The notes under the pieces: generated by a model
Databases searched by the model: none
Told to the model about the DNA's origin: nothing
The model's input: the letters and a program-made list of their open reading frames with translations, nothing else
Program-made: the position numbers and the translations under genes
From: Gadus chalcogrammus
Taxonomy: Eukaryota > Chordata > Actinopteri > Gadiformes > Gadidae
DNA: 64,000 bases
Direction: 5' to 3'
Assembly: GCF_026213295.1 (NCBI RefSeq)
Contig: NC_079417.1
Location: 434,158 to 498,157, forward strand
Part shown: in pieces, positions 53,640 through 64,000 of the stretch
Position numbering within the stretch: the stretch's first letter is position 1
Layout of the letters: each line of letters begins with the position of its first letter

Positions 53640-55070
53640 CCCCAGACGGCACGCGGCTGCCTGCTGAAATGAGATCTGTTTCAATTACAGGAACATGGAG
53701 CGGGAGCGAGGCGAGGACGGATCCGTCAGTCTTAACAACGTCCAATTAAAGGAGGGCAGCTCTGCTATTATTGTTGGATTAGAATAACCAGGGCAGGTAC
53801 CCCCCCAACCCCCCCCACCCCCATCGCCGATCACCCGTGAAATGAGTACAGCTGACACATAATAATAATTCATACATCCACACACTCTGTATAATTTGGT
53901 TTGGCAATTATGGGATGTATTTTTTCCGAAGCCATGGAGGCATGTGGGATAATGCGTGGATGCGTGATCATGGTCTGATGTGTTTCCTGTATCAGACTCT
54001 TCCCTCCTGCGCAGCAACATGTCATTAATGTGCGGTTCCCAGTGTGGCTCCTTTCTGTGTCTGTTTCACAGCTTACTTGTGATTCTCTTCTGATAAACGG
54101 GGCGCTGCTCATCTCATCCTCATCTCTTTGGGGACGCGTCGTGTCCGGGGTAATGGCGTGTGAAGGCCCCCCCTCGTGAAAAATACTTTACTGGATTCTG
54201 GGAAGCTGAACTTTTCCGAGAGTTGTTCTTGTAACGGAGAAGAGATGAATAGGGAGCTGGAGCGCGGCTGGAGCGCGGCCGGCGGCGTCGGAGCGCTGAG
54301 CGGAGCGTTCCCAGGCGGCCCGACGCTCCGGGAGAACAGAGGAATACGCTCCGACCGCTCCGACCGATCGATGCCGACGAATGTTGGCTCGTCCAGGTCT
54401 CGGGGAGAGCGGAAGGAGCGGCGTTCACTCCCCAGCGGCGAGACCGCAGCGCTGTAGAGCGCCTCGCCGCACCACGGGAGCGGAGACCCTCCCAGCCCTG
54501 AGGCTCTGCACCTCATTACCCTCCCAGCGCCTCGCTGATGGAGACAGACCCCCCCCCAGAACCTCTCCTAGCGGAGGGAGAGCCTCCATTCATACCCAGG
54601 GGTCGCTGCTGCAACATCTGGAAACCAAACGAGTCCGTGTGTGTGCTGGTCGACCACGTCTGGCTCTGTCTCTGTATCCACCTCCTCCGGTGGAGGTTGT
54701 GTTCAGGGCCGTCCCTCCAGAACTGTGTGGGGGTCCAAGTTCTCCGAGCCATGGGGGGTGCCCTCACCACAGACACGCAGGGTAAACCTCCAAGTGGTTG
54801 AGCGGGAGTGGCTCTGTGGAGCAGCAGCTGCTCCTCCACGCTGAGGACGGGTTCAACACAGAGGGAGAAGTCTCCCCCTAGGGATTAATAAAGTAACTTC
54901 TCTATCTCCTCTGTGCTTCCTCCCTCTCCCACTCTCCCCCTCTGCCTCTCAACCTTTATGTATGTCAAGTAGAACTAAACAATGCCACGTATCAACCCAA
55001 CACACAGACTCATTCTGAGAGGAAGCGTCTGATCTCCAGGATCTGCACAACTACATGTTTACTCTCTCTC
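53640..55070. other. Intergenic, GC-rich unique DNA with one LINE/SINE tail
   Basis: 54230-54460 is CpG-rich (CGGAGCGCTGAGCGGAGCG and similar) and could be an unannotated promoter or first exon, but no conserved frame is visible. CTCCCCCTAGGGATTAATAAAGTAACTT, in shortened form GGGATTAATAAAGTAAC at about 54878, is another retroposon 3' tail. Confidence 0.5.
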
Positions 55071-55071
55071 T

Positions 55072-55073
<2 letters not shown>

Positions 55074-55118
<45 letters not shown>

Positions 55119-55184
55119 GAGAGAGAGAGAGGGGGAGAGAGAGAGAGAGAGAGAGAGGGGGAGAGAGAGAGAGGGGGAGAGAGG

Positions 55185-55222
<38 letters not shown>

Positions 55223-55248
55223 GAGAGAGAGAGAGAGCGAGAGAGAGA

Positions 55249-55285
<37 letters not shown>
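55074..55285. repeat. (GA)n array with GGGG interruptions
   Basis: GAGAGA runs with periodic GGGGGAGA. E/R and S/L frames are artefacts. Confidence 0.95.
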
Positions 55286-55628
55286 GTTCTGTTCAGGAGT
55301 GAAGGGTCTTCTATCTGAGGATCCAGCATCACGTTCCCACCTCTCACAGCGGTCTGATTCTAATTGGCGGCGGTCAGACTCTCCTTCTTCTCTCTAGTTT
55401 TTCTCCTCTGATTATTGGGATTCTGTTAAATTGGAGATATTTTACTTCCATCCTCCTGACAGGGCATAATCGATCAAACGATGCCCAGACATGATATAAA
55501 GGTTAGATTCGCTGTCCGTTGTCTAGCCTGTTGTCTGTATTATTTCAGCCACCTCTAGCTGTTAGATTATTATGGGCTTGCAGATGTAAATATTCAGAGC
55601 TAGGTCTTTAACTTGTAAAATTAGTAAA

Positions 55629-55636
55629 AACACACG

Positions 55637-55731
<95 letters not shown>
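55629..55731. repeat. (CA)n microsatellite
   Basis: About 50 CA dinucleotides. Confidence 0.95.
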
Positions 55732-55732
<1 letters not shown>

Positions 55733-55734
55733 TG

Positions 55735-56285
55735 CTACCACTGCTAAATAGTGCATAGAATATATCTGTTTTACATTTCACTGGTAGAATCCCCCCCATG
55801 GATTTGTGCAACCCCCCCCCCGTCCCCTACTAAATGAGTCTGACACGCCACTGACCCCCCCCCCCCCCCCCAGGACAGGAGGAGCAGAGCAGGGGGAGGT
55901 GCAGAGCATTGTGGGCTCTGTTGTCCCTCCTGTGGGAGCAGAGTGGAGCAGAGAGCAAATGTGGCCCTGGGGCTCGGGTCTGTCAGCCGACCTAGCGCCA
56001 GCCTGATTTCATGCTTGACATCGCGGCAGTGGAGGTATTCCACCACCAGGGTGTCGTGCCGCTTGCCCCCAGCAGGGGGCGCTGTGTGTTTGCCATAAAC
56101 GCGACCAGCGGCTCCGTGAAACGAGCTCAGCAAAGGGGACTGAGAATGGAACAGGAAATTGCAAAATGAAGGTGAGTTTGGGAGTGAAATGATGCTGGCA
56201 AGAGATCGGGCGGACATGGGGAAATGACAGCGGAGTAAAAAAAACAATTTGAAGTGAAGCGATTGATTTAGCCGATCTACGGCAG
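55735..56285. other. Intergenic, unique
   Basis: C runs occur at 55814-55822 and 55856-55872. A 238-codon - strand frame runs through here, but its C-terminal half is unrecognised and its start is in GGGA repeats. I do not support it as a gene. Confidence 0.5.
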
Positions 56286-56294
56286 GTAGAGGCC

Positions 56295-56450
56295 AGGTGA
56301 TGGAGGAGAGAGGGGAGGGAAGGAAGGAGAGGGGAGGGAGGAGGTGACAGAGGGAGGGAGGAGGTGAGAGAGGGAGGGAGGGAGGAGGAGACAGAGGGAG
56401 GGAGGAGGTGACAGAGGGAGGAGGTGACAGAGGGAGGGAGGAGGTGATAA
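56295..56450. repeat. GAGGGAGGGAGGAGGTGACA repeat
   Basis: About seven copies of a roughly 20-bp purine-rich unit. Confidence 0.9.
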
Positions 56451-56491
56451 TAGAATGACAGAAGGAAACCAATATGGGAAACAACATGGAA

Positions 56492-57038
56492 AGATAAAGT
56501 TGGTATAGGGCGCTACCCTTAGATCAGATAAAGTTGGTATAGGGCGCTACCCTTAGATCAGATAAAGATGGTATAGGGCGCTACCCTTAGATCAGATAAA
56601 GATGGTATAGGGCGCTACCCTTAGATCAGATAAAGATGGTATCGGGCGCTACCCTTAGATCAGATAAAGTTGGTATCGGGCGCTACCCTTAGATCAGATA
56701 AAGATGGTATAGGGCGCTACCCTTAGATCAGATAAAGTTGGTATAGGGCGCTACCCTTAGATCAGATAAAGTTGGTATAGGGCGCTACCCTTAGATCAGA
56801 TAAAGTTGGTATAGGGCGCTACCCTTAGATCAGATAAAGATGGTATAGGGCGCTACCCTTAGATCAGATAAAGTTGGTATAGGGCGCTACCCTTAGATCA
56901 GATAAAGTTGGTATCGGGCGCTACCCTTAGATCAGATAAAGATGGTATAGGGCGCTACCCTTAGATCAGATAAAGATGGTATCGGGCGCTACCCTTAGAT
57001 CAGATAAAGATGGTATAGGGCGCTACCCTTAGATCAGA
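56492..57038. repeat. 34-bp minisatellite
   Basis: Sixteen near-perfect copies (GATAAAGTTGGTATAGGGCG, CTACCCTTAGATCA). Two sites vary in nearly independent combinations: AGT/AGA and TAGGG/TCGGG. Confidence 0.97.
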
Positions 57039-57369
57039 GGGAACTGGAGGAAGGCCGCGTCTTAAAGATTATTTCCATTGTGATTTCTGATTGGCTCAGC
57101 CTGAGCCCCGTGATGTCATCGGAGCCACAGACGAGGTATCTGTGCATTAGTGATGCGTTCGATGCGGCGCCTCTCGTTGCATTGGTTGATTTGGTTCTTT
57201 CTTAAGCGGAGAGATGTTCTGTTCTGCAGTGTTTAGAACTCTGTCCGGACATAAAGGCTCGCTGCCAATGGGAGGGGCTTATCTCCTCCCTCTGTCTCAA
57301 GGCTCGCTGCCCGGTGGGGCGGCCTCGGCCCTCTGACGGCTCCAGGCCAAGGCGACCGAGTCCCAAAGA

Positions 57370-57812
57370 CTCCCGTCCCAGTAGGGCTCTGTTCCCAGTA
57401 GGGCTCTGTTCCCAGTAGGTCTCTGTTCCCGGTAGGCCTCTGTTCCCGGTAGGGCTCTGTTCCCGGTAGGCCTCTGTTCCCAGTAGGCCTCTGTTCCAAG
57501 TAGGGCTCTGTTCCCATCCCAGTAGGGCCATGTTCCCAGTAGGGCCATGTTCCCAGTAGGGCCATGTTCCCAGTAGGCCTCTGTTCCCAGTAGGGCTCTG
57601 TTCCCATCCCAGTAGGGCCATGTTCCCAGTAGGGTTCTGTTCCCATCCCAGTAGGGCCATGTTCCCAGTAGGGCCATGTTCCCAGTAGGGCTCTGTTCCC
57701 ATCCCAGTAGGGCCATGTTCCCAGTAGGGCTCTGTTCCCAGTAGGCCTCTGTTCCCAGTAGGCCTCTGTTCCCAGTAGGGCACTGTTCCCAGTAGGCCTC
57801 TGTTCCCCTCTG
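57370..57812. repeat. 17-bp GTTCCCAGTAGGGCTCT minisatellite
   Basis: About 25 copies with GGGCCAT, GGCCTCT and CCCATCCCAG variants. Frames reading NRALLGTE-like peptides are artefacts. Confidence 0.95.
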
Positions 57813-58130
57813 ACCTGGGGGCTGAGGTCTGTTGTCGGAGGTGAAGGTCAGAGGTCAGAGGCCAGGTCTCAGAGGACGTCTCAGGGACCCGGGGTCGTGC
57901 TGCTGTGTGTCGCTTTGTGTGCTGGTGTTGTGCGTCCGTGTTGTTAGATTAGGCATTGGCTTTGTGTCTTGCTGCTGTGTGCTGTTCTGGGCTGATTGTG
58001 TTTCTGTTGTGTTCTCAGTGTTGCTGGAGTGTGTGTTGTGGACACTGCGGACTACAGCTTGTCTCGCATTCGAGAAACTCTCCAACATTCTCCTCATCAA
58101 TCATCCCCAGTGGTCCTACTGACTGCAACC
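57813..58130. other. Intergenic, unique
   Basis: No gene or element recognised. Confidence 0.5.
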
Positions 58131-58409
58131 TCCCCCCTATATCTCCCCCCCTCTATCTCTCCCCCCTCTCTCCCCAACCTCTCCCCCGCTATCTCTCCCC
58201 AACCTCTCTCAACAACATCTCCTCCTCTAACTCCCTCTCTCCCCTCCCTCTTTCCTCTCTCTCCCTAAGTCTCTCCACAGCCTACATCCCTCTCCCAGAG
58301 TCTCTCACCCTCCCTACCTCCCTCCCTCTCTCCCCCTCCCTGCTGGTGTCCGAGAGGAGTTGAGACACTCACAGAGACGAATAGCAGTATACCAGCCAGA
58401 AACAAATGA

Positions 58410-58477
<68 letters not shown>

Positions 58478-58478
58478 G
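58131..58478. repeat. C/T-rich tract and (CT)n
   Basis: TCTCCCCCCTCTA-type imperfect repeats (58131-58345) and a pure (CT)n at 58413-58476. Confidence 0.9.
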
Positions 58479-58479
58479 G

Positions 58480-58960
58480 TGTGTGCGTTCAGAGTATATG
58501 AGGTTACTTGAGTTGCTGTATTGATTAGAATGGTTTTATACTCTGTTCCCAATCAGGATGATATAATTTCATGCAATCACAGTTAATGATTTGTTCTCGT
58601 GGTCCGTCTGCCTGTCCTGTGTAACCCACTTTACAAATTAGGATTTTATAATGCTTTTTATTTTTCAAATTAGTTTAGTTGGCAATCTGCAATCTTTTAT
58701 ATTAAACCTCCTGTTCTTTTGAGGGTAGAAGGAGTATTCTGAGCATTGAGAGAAAATGAATTGTTGTTCTTTTCCTGCTGGAGATGGGGAGTAATTCCAG
58801 CGTTCCGCCTCTGTTCCAGCAGCCAATCAATTGGCTGCGCTCCCTCGCCCCAGACGGCATGCGGCCGCCCAATCCTGGCTGCTTAACCTCCGCGTTAGCG
58901 CGCTAAACCGGCCGTTCCACAAGGATTCAGCCTACACACAGGGGGAGAGACACTGACGTA
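58480..58960. other. Intergenic, unique
   Basis: AT-rich to 58790, then moderately CpG-rich. Nothing recognised. Confidence 0.5.
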
Positions 58961-58962
58961 CT

Positions 58963-60592
58963 GCCACACTGTAACCCACTGTAACACACTGTAACACACT
59001 GTAACACACTGTAACACACTGTAACGCACTGTAACCCACTGTAACCCACTGTAACGCACTGTAACGCACTGTAACCCACTGTAACGCACTGTAACGCACT
59101 GTAACCCACTGTAACGCACTGTAACGCACTGTAACACACTGTAACACACTGTAACACACTGTAACGCACTGTAACGCACTGTAACGCACTGTAACCCACT
59201 GTAACGCACTGTAACGCACTGTAACCCACTGTAACGCACTGTAACACACTGTAACACACTGTAACACACTGTAACGCACTGTAACCCACTGTAACCCACT
59301 GTAACGCACTGTAACACACTGTAACCCACTGTAACGCATTGTAACGCACTGTAACCCACTGTAACGCACTGTAACACACTGTAACCCACTGTAACGCACT
59401 GTAACACACTGTAACACACTGTAACGCACTGTAACGCACTGTAACGTACTGTAACCCACTGTAACCCACTGTAACGCACTGTAACGCACTGTAACCCACT
59501 GTAACACACTGTAACCCACTGTAACGCACTGTAACGCACTGTAACCCACTGTAACGCACTGTAACGCACTGTAACGCACTGTAACCCACTGTAACACACT
59601 GTAACCCACTGTAACCCACTGTAACGCACTGTTACGCACTGTAACGCACTGTAACCCACTGTAACCCACTGTAACGCACTGTAACGCACTGTAACCCACT
59701 GTAACGCACTGTAACGCACTGTAACCCACTGTAACGCACTGTAACGCACTGTAACGCACTGTAACGCACTGTAACCCACTGTAACCCACTGTAATGCACT
59801 GTAACGCACTGTAACCCACTGTAACCCACTGTAACGCACTGTAACGCACTGTAACGCACTGTAACCCTCTGTAACGCACTGTAACACACTGTAACCCACT
59901 GTAACGCACTGTAACGCACTGTAACGCACTGTAACCCACTGTAACGCACTGTAACGCACTGTAACCCACTGTAACGCACTGTAACGCACTGTAACCCACT
60001 GTAACCCACTGTAACCCACTGTAACGCACTGTAACGCACTGTAACGCACTGTAACGCACTGTAACGCACTGTAACCCACTGTAACACACTGTAACACACT
60101 GTAACGCACTGTAACGCACTGTAACCCACTGTAACCCACTGTAACCCACTGTAACGCACTGTAACCCACTGTAACACACTGTAACCCACTGTAACCCACT
60201 GTAACGCACTGTAACGCACTGTAACGCACTGTAACACACTGTAACGCACTGTAACACACTGTAACGCACTGTAACCCACTGTAACCCACTGTAACCCACT
60301 GTAACGCACTGTAACCCACTGTAACACACTGTAACCCACTGTAACCCACTGTAACGCACTGTAACGCACTACAACGCACTGTAACCCACTGTAACGCACT
60401 GTAACACACTGTAACGCACTGTAACGCACTGTAACACACTGTAACACACTGCAACCCACTGTAACCCACTGTAACGCACTGTAACGCACTGTAACACACT
60501 GTAACACACTGTAACGCACTGTAACCCACTGTAACACACTAACACACTGTAACACACTGTAACACACTAACACACTGTAACACACAATGGAG
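58963..60592. repeat. 1.6-kb decamer array (CACTGTAACN)
   Basis: About 162 copies of CACTGTAACG / CACTGTAACC / CACTGTAACA; the tenth base is the main variable. Almost no length change until the last 60 bp. All three - strand frames are open for hundreds of codons (VTVGYSAL-like) because a 10-bp unit repeats as 30 bp; not genes. Confidence 0.97.
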
Positions 60593-60594
60593 TC

Positions 60595-60676
60595 ATTGGG
60601 CAGTGGGGGCGGGCCTGTCGCGCCCCCACTGCCCAATGGAGTCATTGGGCAGTGGGGGCGGGCCTGTCGCGCCCCC
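60595..60676. repeat. GC-rich palindrome plus direct copy
   Basis: ATTGGGCAGTGGGGGCG, 9-base spacer, then the exact reverse complement (60595-60637). The left arm and spacer recur at 60644-60676. Directly adjoins the end of the decamer array. Confidence 0.9.
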
Positions 60677-62200
60677 CTCCTGGTCTGGGAGGCGATGGAC
60701 TGATGAGCTGTGAGCGGCGGAGCGTCTCCCCGGCGAGCCAATGATCGCTCAGCGCTGAGCGGTTCATGTAACAGCCTCCTCCCTCGCAGCCCGGGAGGTT
60801 CTGTTCATCTCACTTTATGTCTCTACGACCGGCCTGGGCCTCGTGGAGGAAGCAGGAGACATCAATACTTTACCTGCTCGTTCGCTGTCTCTCCCGTGGT
60901 GGTAGACTAGGGGTACTTCTCTTCTTGTTTTACATCCCATCATTGGGCCCTAACGGCTGACCGGTCTCTGATTGGGTCCCAGAGCTCATGCGTTAGATAT
61001 GCTGAACACCTGGCAGAATGTTAGCCACAAGCTAACGTAGCAGTGTTAGCGGATAGCCCTTGAACGCCATGCTAATGCAGGTTTTACAGTGCAAGATGTC
61101 TAAGTGCTACGGTAGGACTGCTACCTCAGGGAAACCCATAATATTTATGGGTCACTTACGGGTCTATTTATGGCCTGTGTTCCGTTCAGGATGGTGTCCT
61201 GGTTGGAATCGTTACATCTCCATTCAGATGAACGCCGTTTTCCCCGAGTCTGATTTATTACGTTAGGAAAGAAAGACAAAATGCCATTATGAGCTGAGGG
61301 AGAATCTCCAGGTTGTTGGAAACCCGATTACGCTCCCTGGATTTAAATCAAGTCACGAACGGTCTTCATGATATGAATATTGATATTTACTGCTTGGGTG
61401 TTGCCGGTCGGATTTAGAAGATAAGATAAACGTTATTGCCTCAAAGGAAAGTCGTTTTTGACATACATTGTCTACAGTATCGGACCAGGCAGTAAAACAA
61501 CCATAACATAAAAAACAAACAACGTTATTTACGGCTGAGTTTAGCATCTCTGTCTGCAGCTGTGAGGCACTGCCTTTGGTAGTCTGTGACCCCAGCTCTC
61601 TGTCATAGATCTGCTGCCTCAGACGTCATTCTCAGCCCGCTATCTGTCCCTCATGACAACCTGTACGCATTGTCCCACAAGAGGGGATGATTAGAAGTTC
61701 ACTTAATAACCAGCAGTCTGCGTGTCCCCTCAGGACCGTAACGAGACCTGATGTGGGCCCAGTTACAGGTTGGACCTGCTGGTGTTTAACTGAAGGCTCT
61801 AATTAACCAGGGGGTCTGTTGGTCAGACTGGGCCCTCAGGCCTGTTCTAAGCCTCCTCTAACGATGACCACCAAGAAGAAGTCTGCATCCGGTTGCCATG
61901 ACAGCCTAGTGTGCCAAATGGTCCCCGGCTAATGACGACGGCAGAGGGCCGGTGAGCAAGGCACTGCCAGCGTCCTCTGGGGGGTTTGGACTGGACCAGT
62001 CCAGTTCTAGCGCTAATCCTCGACCAACCACCACAGGCGTTAGAGCTCAATGAGTGTGTTTCTTATAACCTTTGACCTAGAACATCACTAAATATATCTG
62101 AAGTATGGTTTTCTCTCATGAAGAGGGGAGCTTGTGCGTGTGTGAGCGGTCCGGTGTGTATCATCTCATCTGTACTGTGATTAACTGAAGCCAGGCGTTC
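60677..62200. other. Intergenic, mostly unique
   Basis: GAAGATAAGATAAACGTTAT at about 61419 resembles the reverse of a LINE/SINE 3' tail. No coding exon is supported on either strand. Confidence 0.5.
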
Positions 62201-62215
62201 CGGTGTGTGCATGCA

Positions 62216-62227
62216 GCTGTGTGGGTG

Positions 62228-62259
<32 letters not shown>

Positions 62260-62287
62260 CTGCTGTGTGTGTGGGTGTGTATGTAAA

Positions 62288-62336
<49 letters not shown>

Positions 62337-62346
62337 ATATGTACTG

Positions 62347-62395
<49 letters not shown>

Positions 62396-62422
62396 GCTGT
62401 GTGTGTGTGTGTGTATGTACTG

Positions 62423-62460
<38 letters not shown>

Positions 62461-62464
62461 ACTG

Positions 62465-62507
<43 letters not shown>

Positions 62508-62508
62508 G

Positions 62509-62569
<61 letters not shown>

Positions 62570-62584
62570 GCTGTGTGTGTGTGT

Positions 62585-62625
<41 letters not shown>

Positions 62626-62745
62626 TATGTATGTACTGCTGTGTGTACGTGTGTGTGTGTGTGTGTGTACTGCTGTGTGTGTGTGTGTGTGTATGTGTGT
62701 GTGTGTGTGTGTACTGCTGTGTGTGTGTGTGTGTGTGCGTCTGGC
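62216..62745. repeat. (TG)n blocks separated by TACTGC, 530 bp
   Basis: Ten or so TG blocks of 10-60 bp each followed by TACTGC, so a compound satellite whose unit is (TG)n-TACTGC with variable n. C/V-rich and H/T-rich frames are artefacts. Confidence 0.95.
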
Positions 62746-63005
62746 CGTGTGTGTGCGCTGGGCGTGGTGTGTCCTGCGTGTGCGTCCACGTTGTGTCTGG
62801 GCCAGCCGAGCGTCTCCCTGCTGTCTGCCAGCGGCCTGCGCCGCGCGGCGGGACGGCCTCATCCATCACTGCCCCGCCCGGGAGACCCGGAGCGGGCTGA
62901 CGCCGAGTCAACCCCCCCTCCCCCTCCAACTCCCCCTCCACCCCCCTCTCCACCCCCCCTCCACCGAGCCAAACCCCCCTCCAACTCCACCCTCAAACCC
63001 CCCTC
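62746..63005. other. GC-rich segment and CCCCCCTCCA repeats
   Basis: 62760-62900 is CpG-rich unique DNA. (CCCCCTCCAACTCC) pyrimidine repeats follow to 63005. No supported exon. Confidence 0.5.
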
Positions 63006-63006
63006 C

Positions 63007-63357
63007 CAGCATGCAGTAGCTTGTAGAATGCTGTTACTTGTAGCATGCAGTAGCTTGTGGCTTGTAGCATGCTGTAGCTTGTAGCATGCTGTAGCTTGTA
63101 GCATGCAGTAGCTTGTAGCATGCAGTGACTTGTAGCATGCAGTAGCTTGTAGCATTCTGTAGCTTGTAGCATGCTGTAGCTTGTAGCATGCAGTAGCTTG
63201 TAGCATGCCGTTACTTGTAGCATGCTGTAGCTTGTAGCATGCAGTTGCTTGTAGCATGCCGTAGCTTTTAGCATGCTGTAGCTTGTAACATGATGTAGCT
63301 TGTAGCATGCATTAGCTTGTAGCATGCAGTAGCTTGTAGCATGCAGTAGCTTGCAGT
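63007..63357. repeat. 17-bp GTAGCTTGTAGCATGCA minisatellite
   Basis: About 21 copies. Contains SphI-type GCATGC palindromes in most units. Confidence 0.95.
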
Positions 63358-64000
63358 ACTCACGCCACTCTCTCCTTTGTTTGCTGAAGGAAATGGACTC
63401 TATGTAGCCTCGAACAACGCTAACACGATCAGGGAAATTAGCTCGGGTGAAATAAAGGAAATCTTCAATCCATGTTTTCACTGGCAGGGTGTGTGTGTGC
63501 ATAGTTAAATGCACTGTGTGCTTAGGTGGATATGTTTTATTTCACCCTTTGAGAAAAGTTCATTCTATCCACATCAAAAAAACTAAAATGATTACCAGGG
63601 CGAGGTAATTCATCCTTTCTTTCAATCTGTTCAAACAATGTCGTCGGTGAAACACAAGGCGTCTAAATGTGCTACTTGATATCTCCTCCACCTCCCAACT
63701 GGTTAGCTCTTCAGACATCTGTAGTTTCGGCCACACAAGAGCTGAAGAGAGAATCATAAGGACTGGATGATGTTCTTCATAAGGTTCATCTACGTCGTTC
63801 ACCAAAACATCACCTCCATGTCTACGGTCCCGTGTGAGTAGGGAGGAGCAGGTAGGGGTGGGGGTCACCCCTCAGCCCTCCCTTTGCACTGACCACCGTG
63901 GCCCGTACTGTCCTGAACTGGCCCGTAAGGGCCCGTACGGTCCTGTAGTGTGTAAGGTGCCCTTGGGTACTAATATGATTCTTATTTTCATCAGAAAATA
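63358..64000. other. Unique sequence at the window end
   Basis: A 102-codon - strand frame (63560-63868) has non-repetitive composition but I recognise no family, and no splice context supports it. Otherwise nothing is seen. Confidence 0.4.

Noticed and set aside
54230..54460. CpG-rich first exon of an unlisted gene
   Set aside because: Composition only; no conserved peptide, donor with continuation, or known neighbour to support it.
55771..56487. 238-codon - strand frame as a gene
   Set aside because: The N-terminus is a GGGA repeat and the rest has no recognisable domain or splice support.
58895..60741. Frames up to 544 codons on the - strand
   Set aside because: Decamer array read in three frames; no start context, domain or splice support.

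Overview
The window is vertebrate, almost certainly teleost, nuclear DNA: split genes with GT-AG introns, a tRNA-derived SINE, a LINE fragment, a Ty3/gypsy-type solo LTR, a Harbinger-like MITE, and an extreme load of micro- and minisatellites. That load resembles what is known for codfishes (Gadiformes), but naming the order is inference. Four protein-coding genes can be assembled exon by exon. All splice phases close and every reading frame is open.

Layout: (1) 100-2137, + strand, the last five coding exons of GNL2 (nucleolar GTPase of 60S ribosome assembly). (2) 2593-7522, - strand, complete six-exon DNALI1 (axonemal dynein light intermediate chain, 257 aa), tail-to-tail with GNL2. (3) 8070-10923, + strand, complete four-exon SNIP1 (FHA-domain nuclear protein, 423 aa), head-to-head with DNALI1 across a 547-bp shared promoter. 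(4) 11947-46297, + strand, a complete 28-exon ASK-family kinase best matched to MAP3K6/ASK2 (1319 aa). (5) 46298-64000, the MAP3K6 3' UTR and then a gene-poor stretch of tandem arrays and old transposon tails with no coding exon I can support. The SNIP1-DNALI1-GNL2 order and orientations match the human 1p34 block. MAP3K6 is elsewhere on human 1p, so its adjacency here is the non-mammalian part of the arrangement.

The main theme is repeat invasion of intact genes. Nearly every MAP3K6 intron longer than about 200 bp is dominated by its own, unrelated tandem array (units of 4 to about 45 bp). By eye roughly 20 kb of the 34-kb gene is tandem repeat, while all exons stay in frame. In several places the repeat unit contains the exon edge itself: the DNALI1 exon-5 acceptor, the MAP3K6 exon-6 donor, exon-21 acceptor and exon-21 donor, the DNALI1 exon-4 acceptor, and the coding end plus stop of MAP3K6 exon 28. 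This suggests that arrays were seeded by slippage or duplication at exon boundaries and left rows of decoy splice sites. I regard that as the most interesting signal here. Many long open frames in the window (some over 450 codons) are artefacts of arrays whose unit length is a multiple of three.
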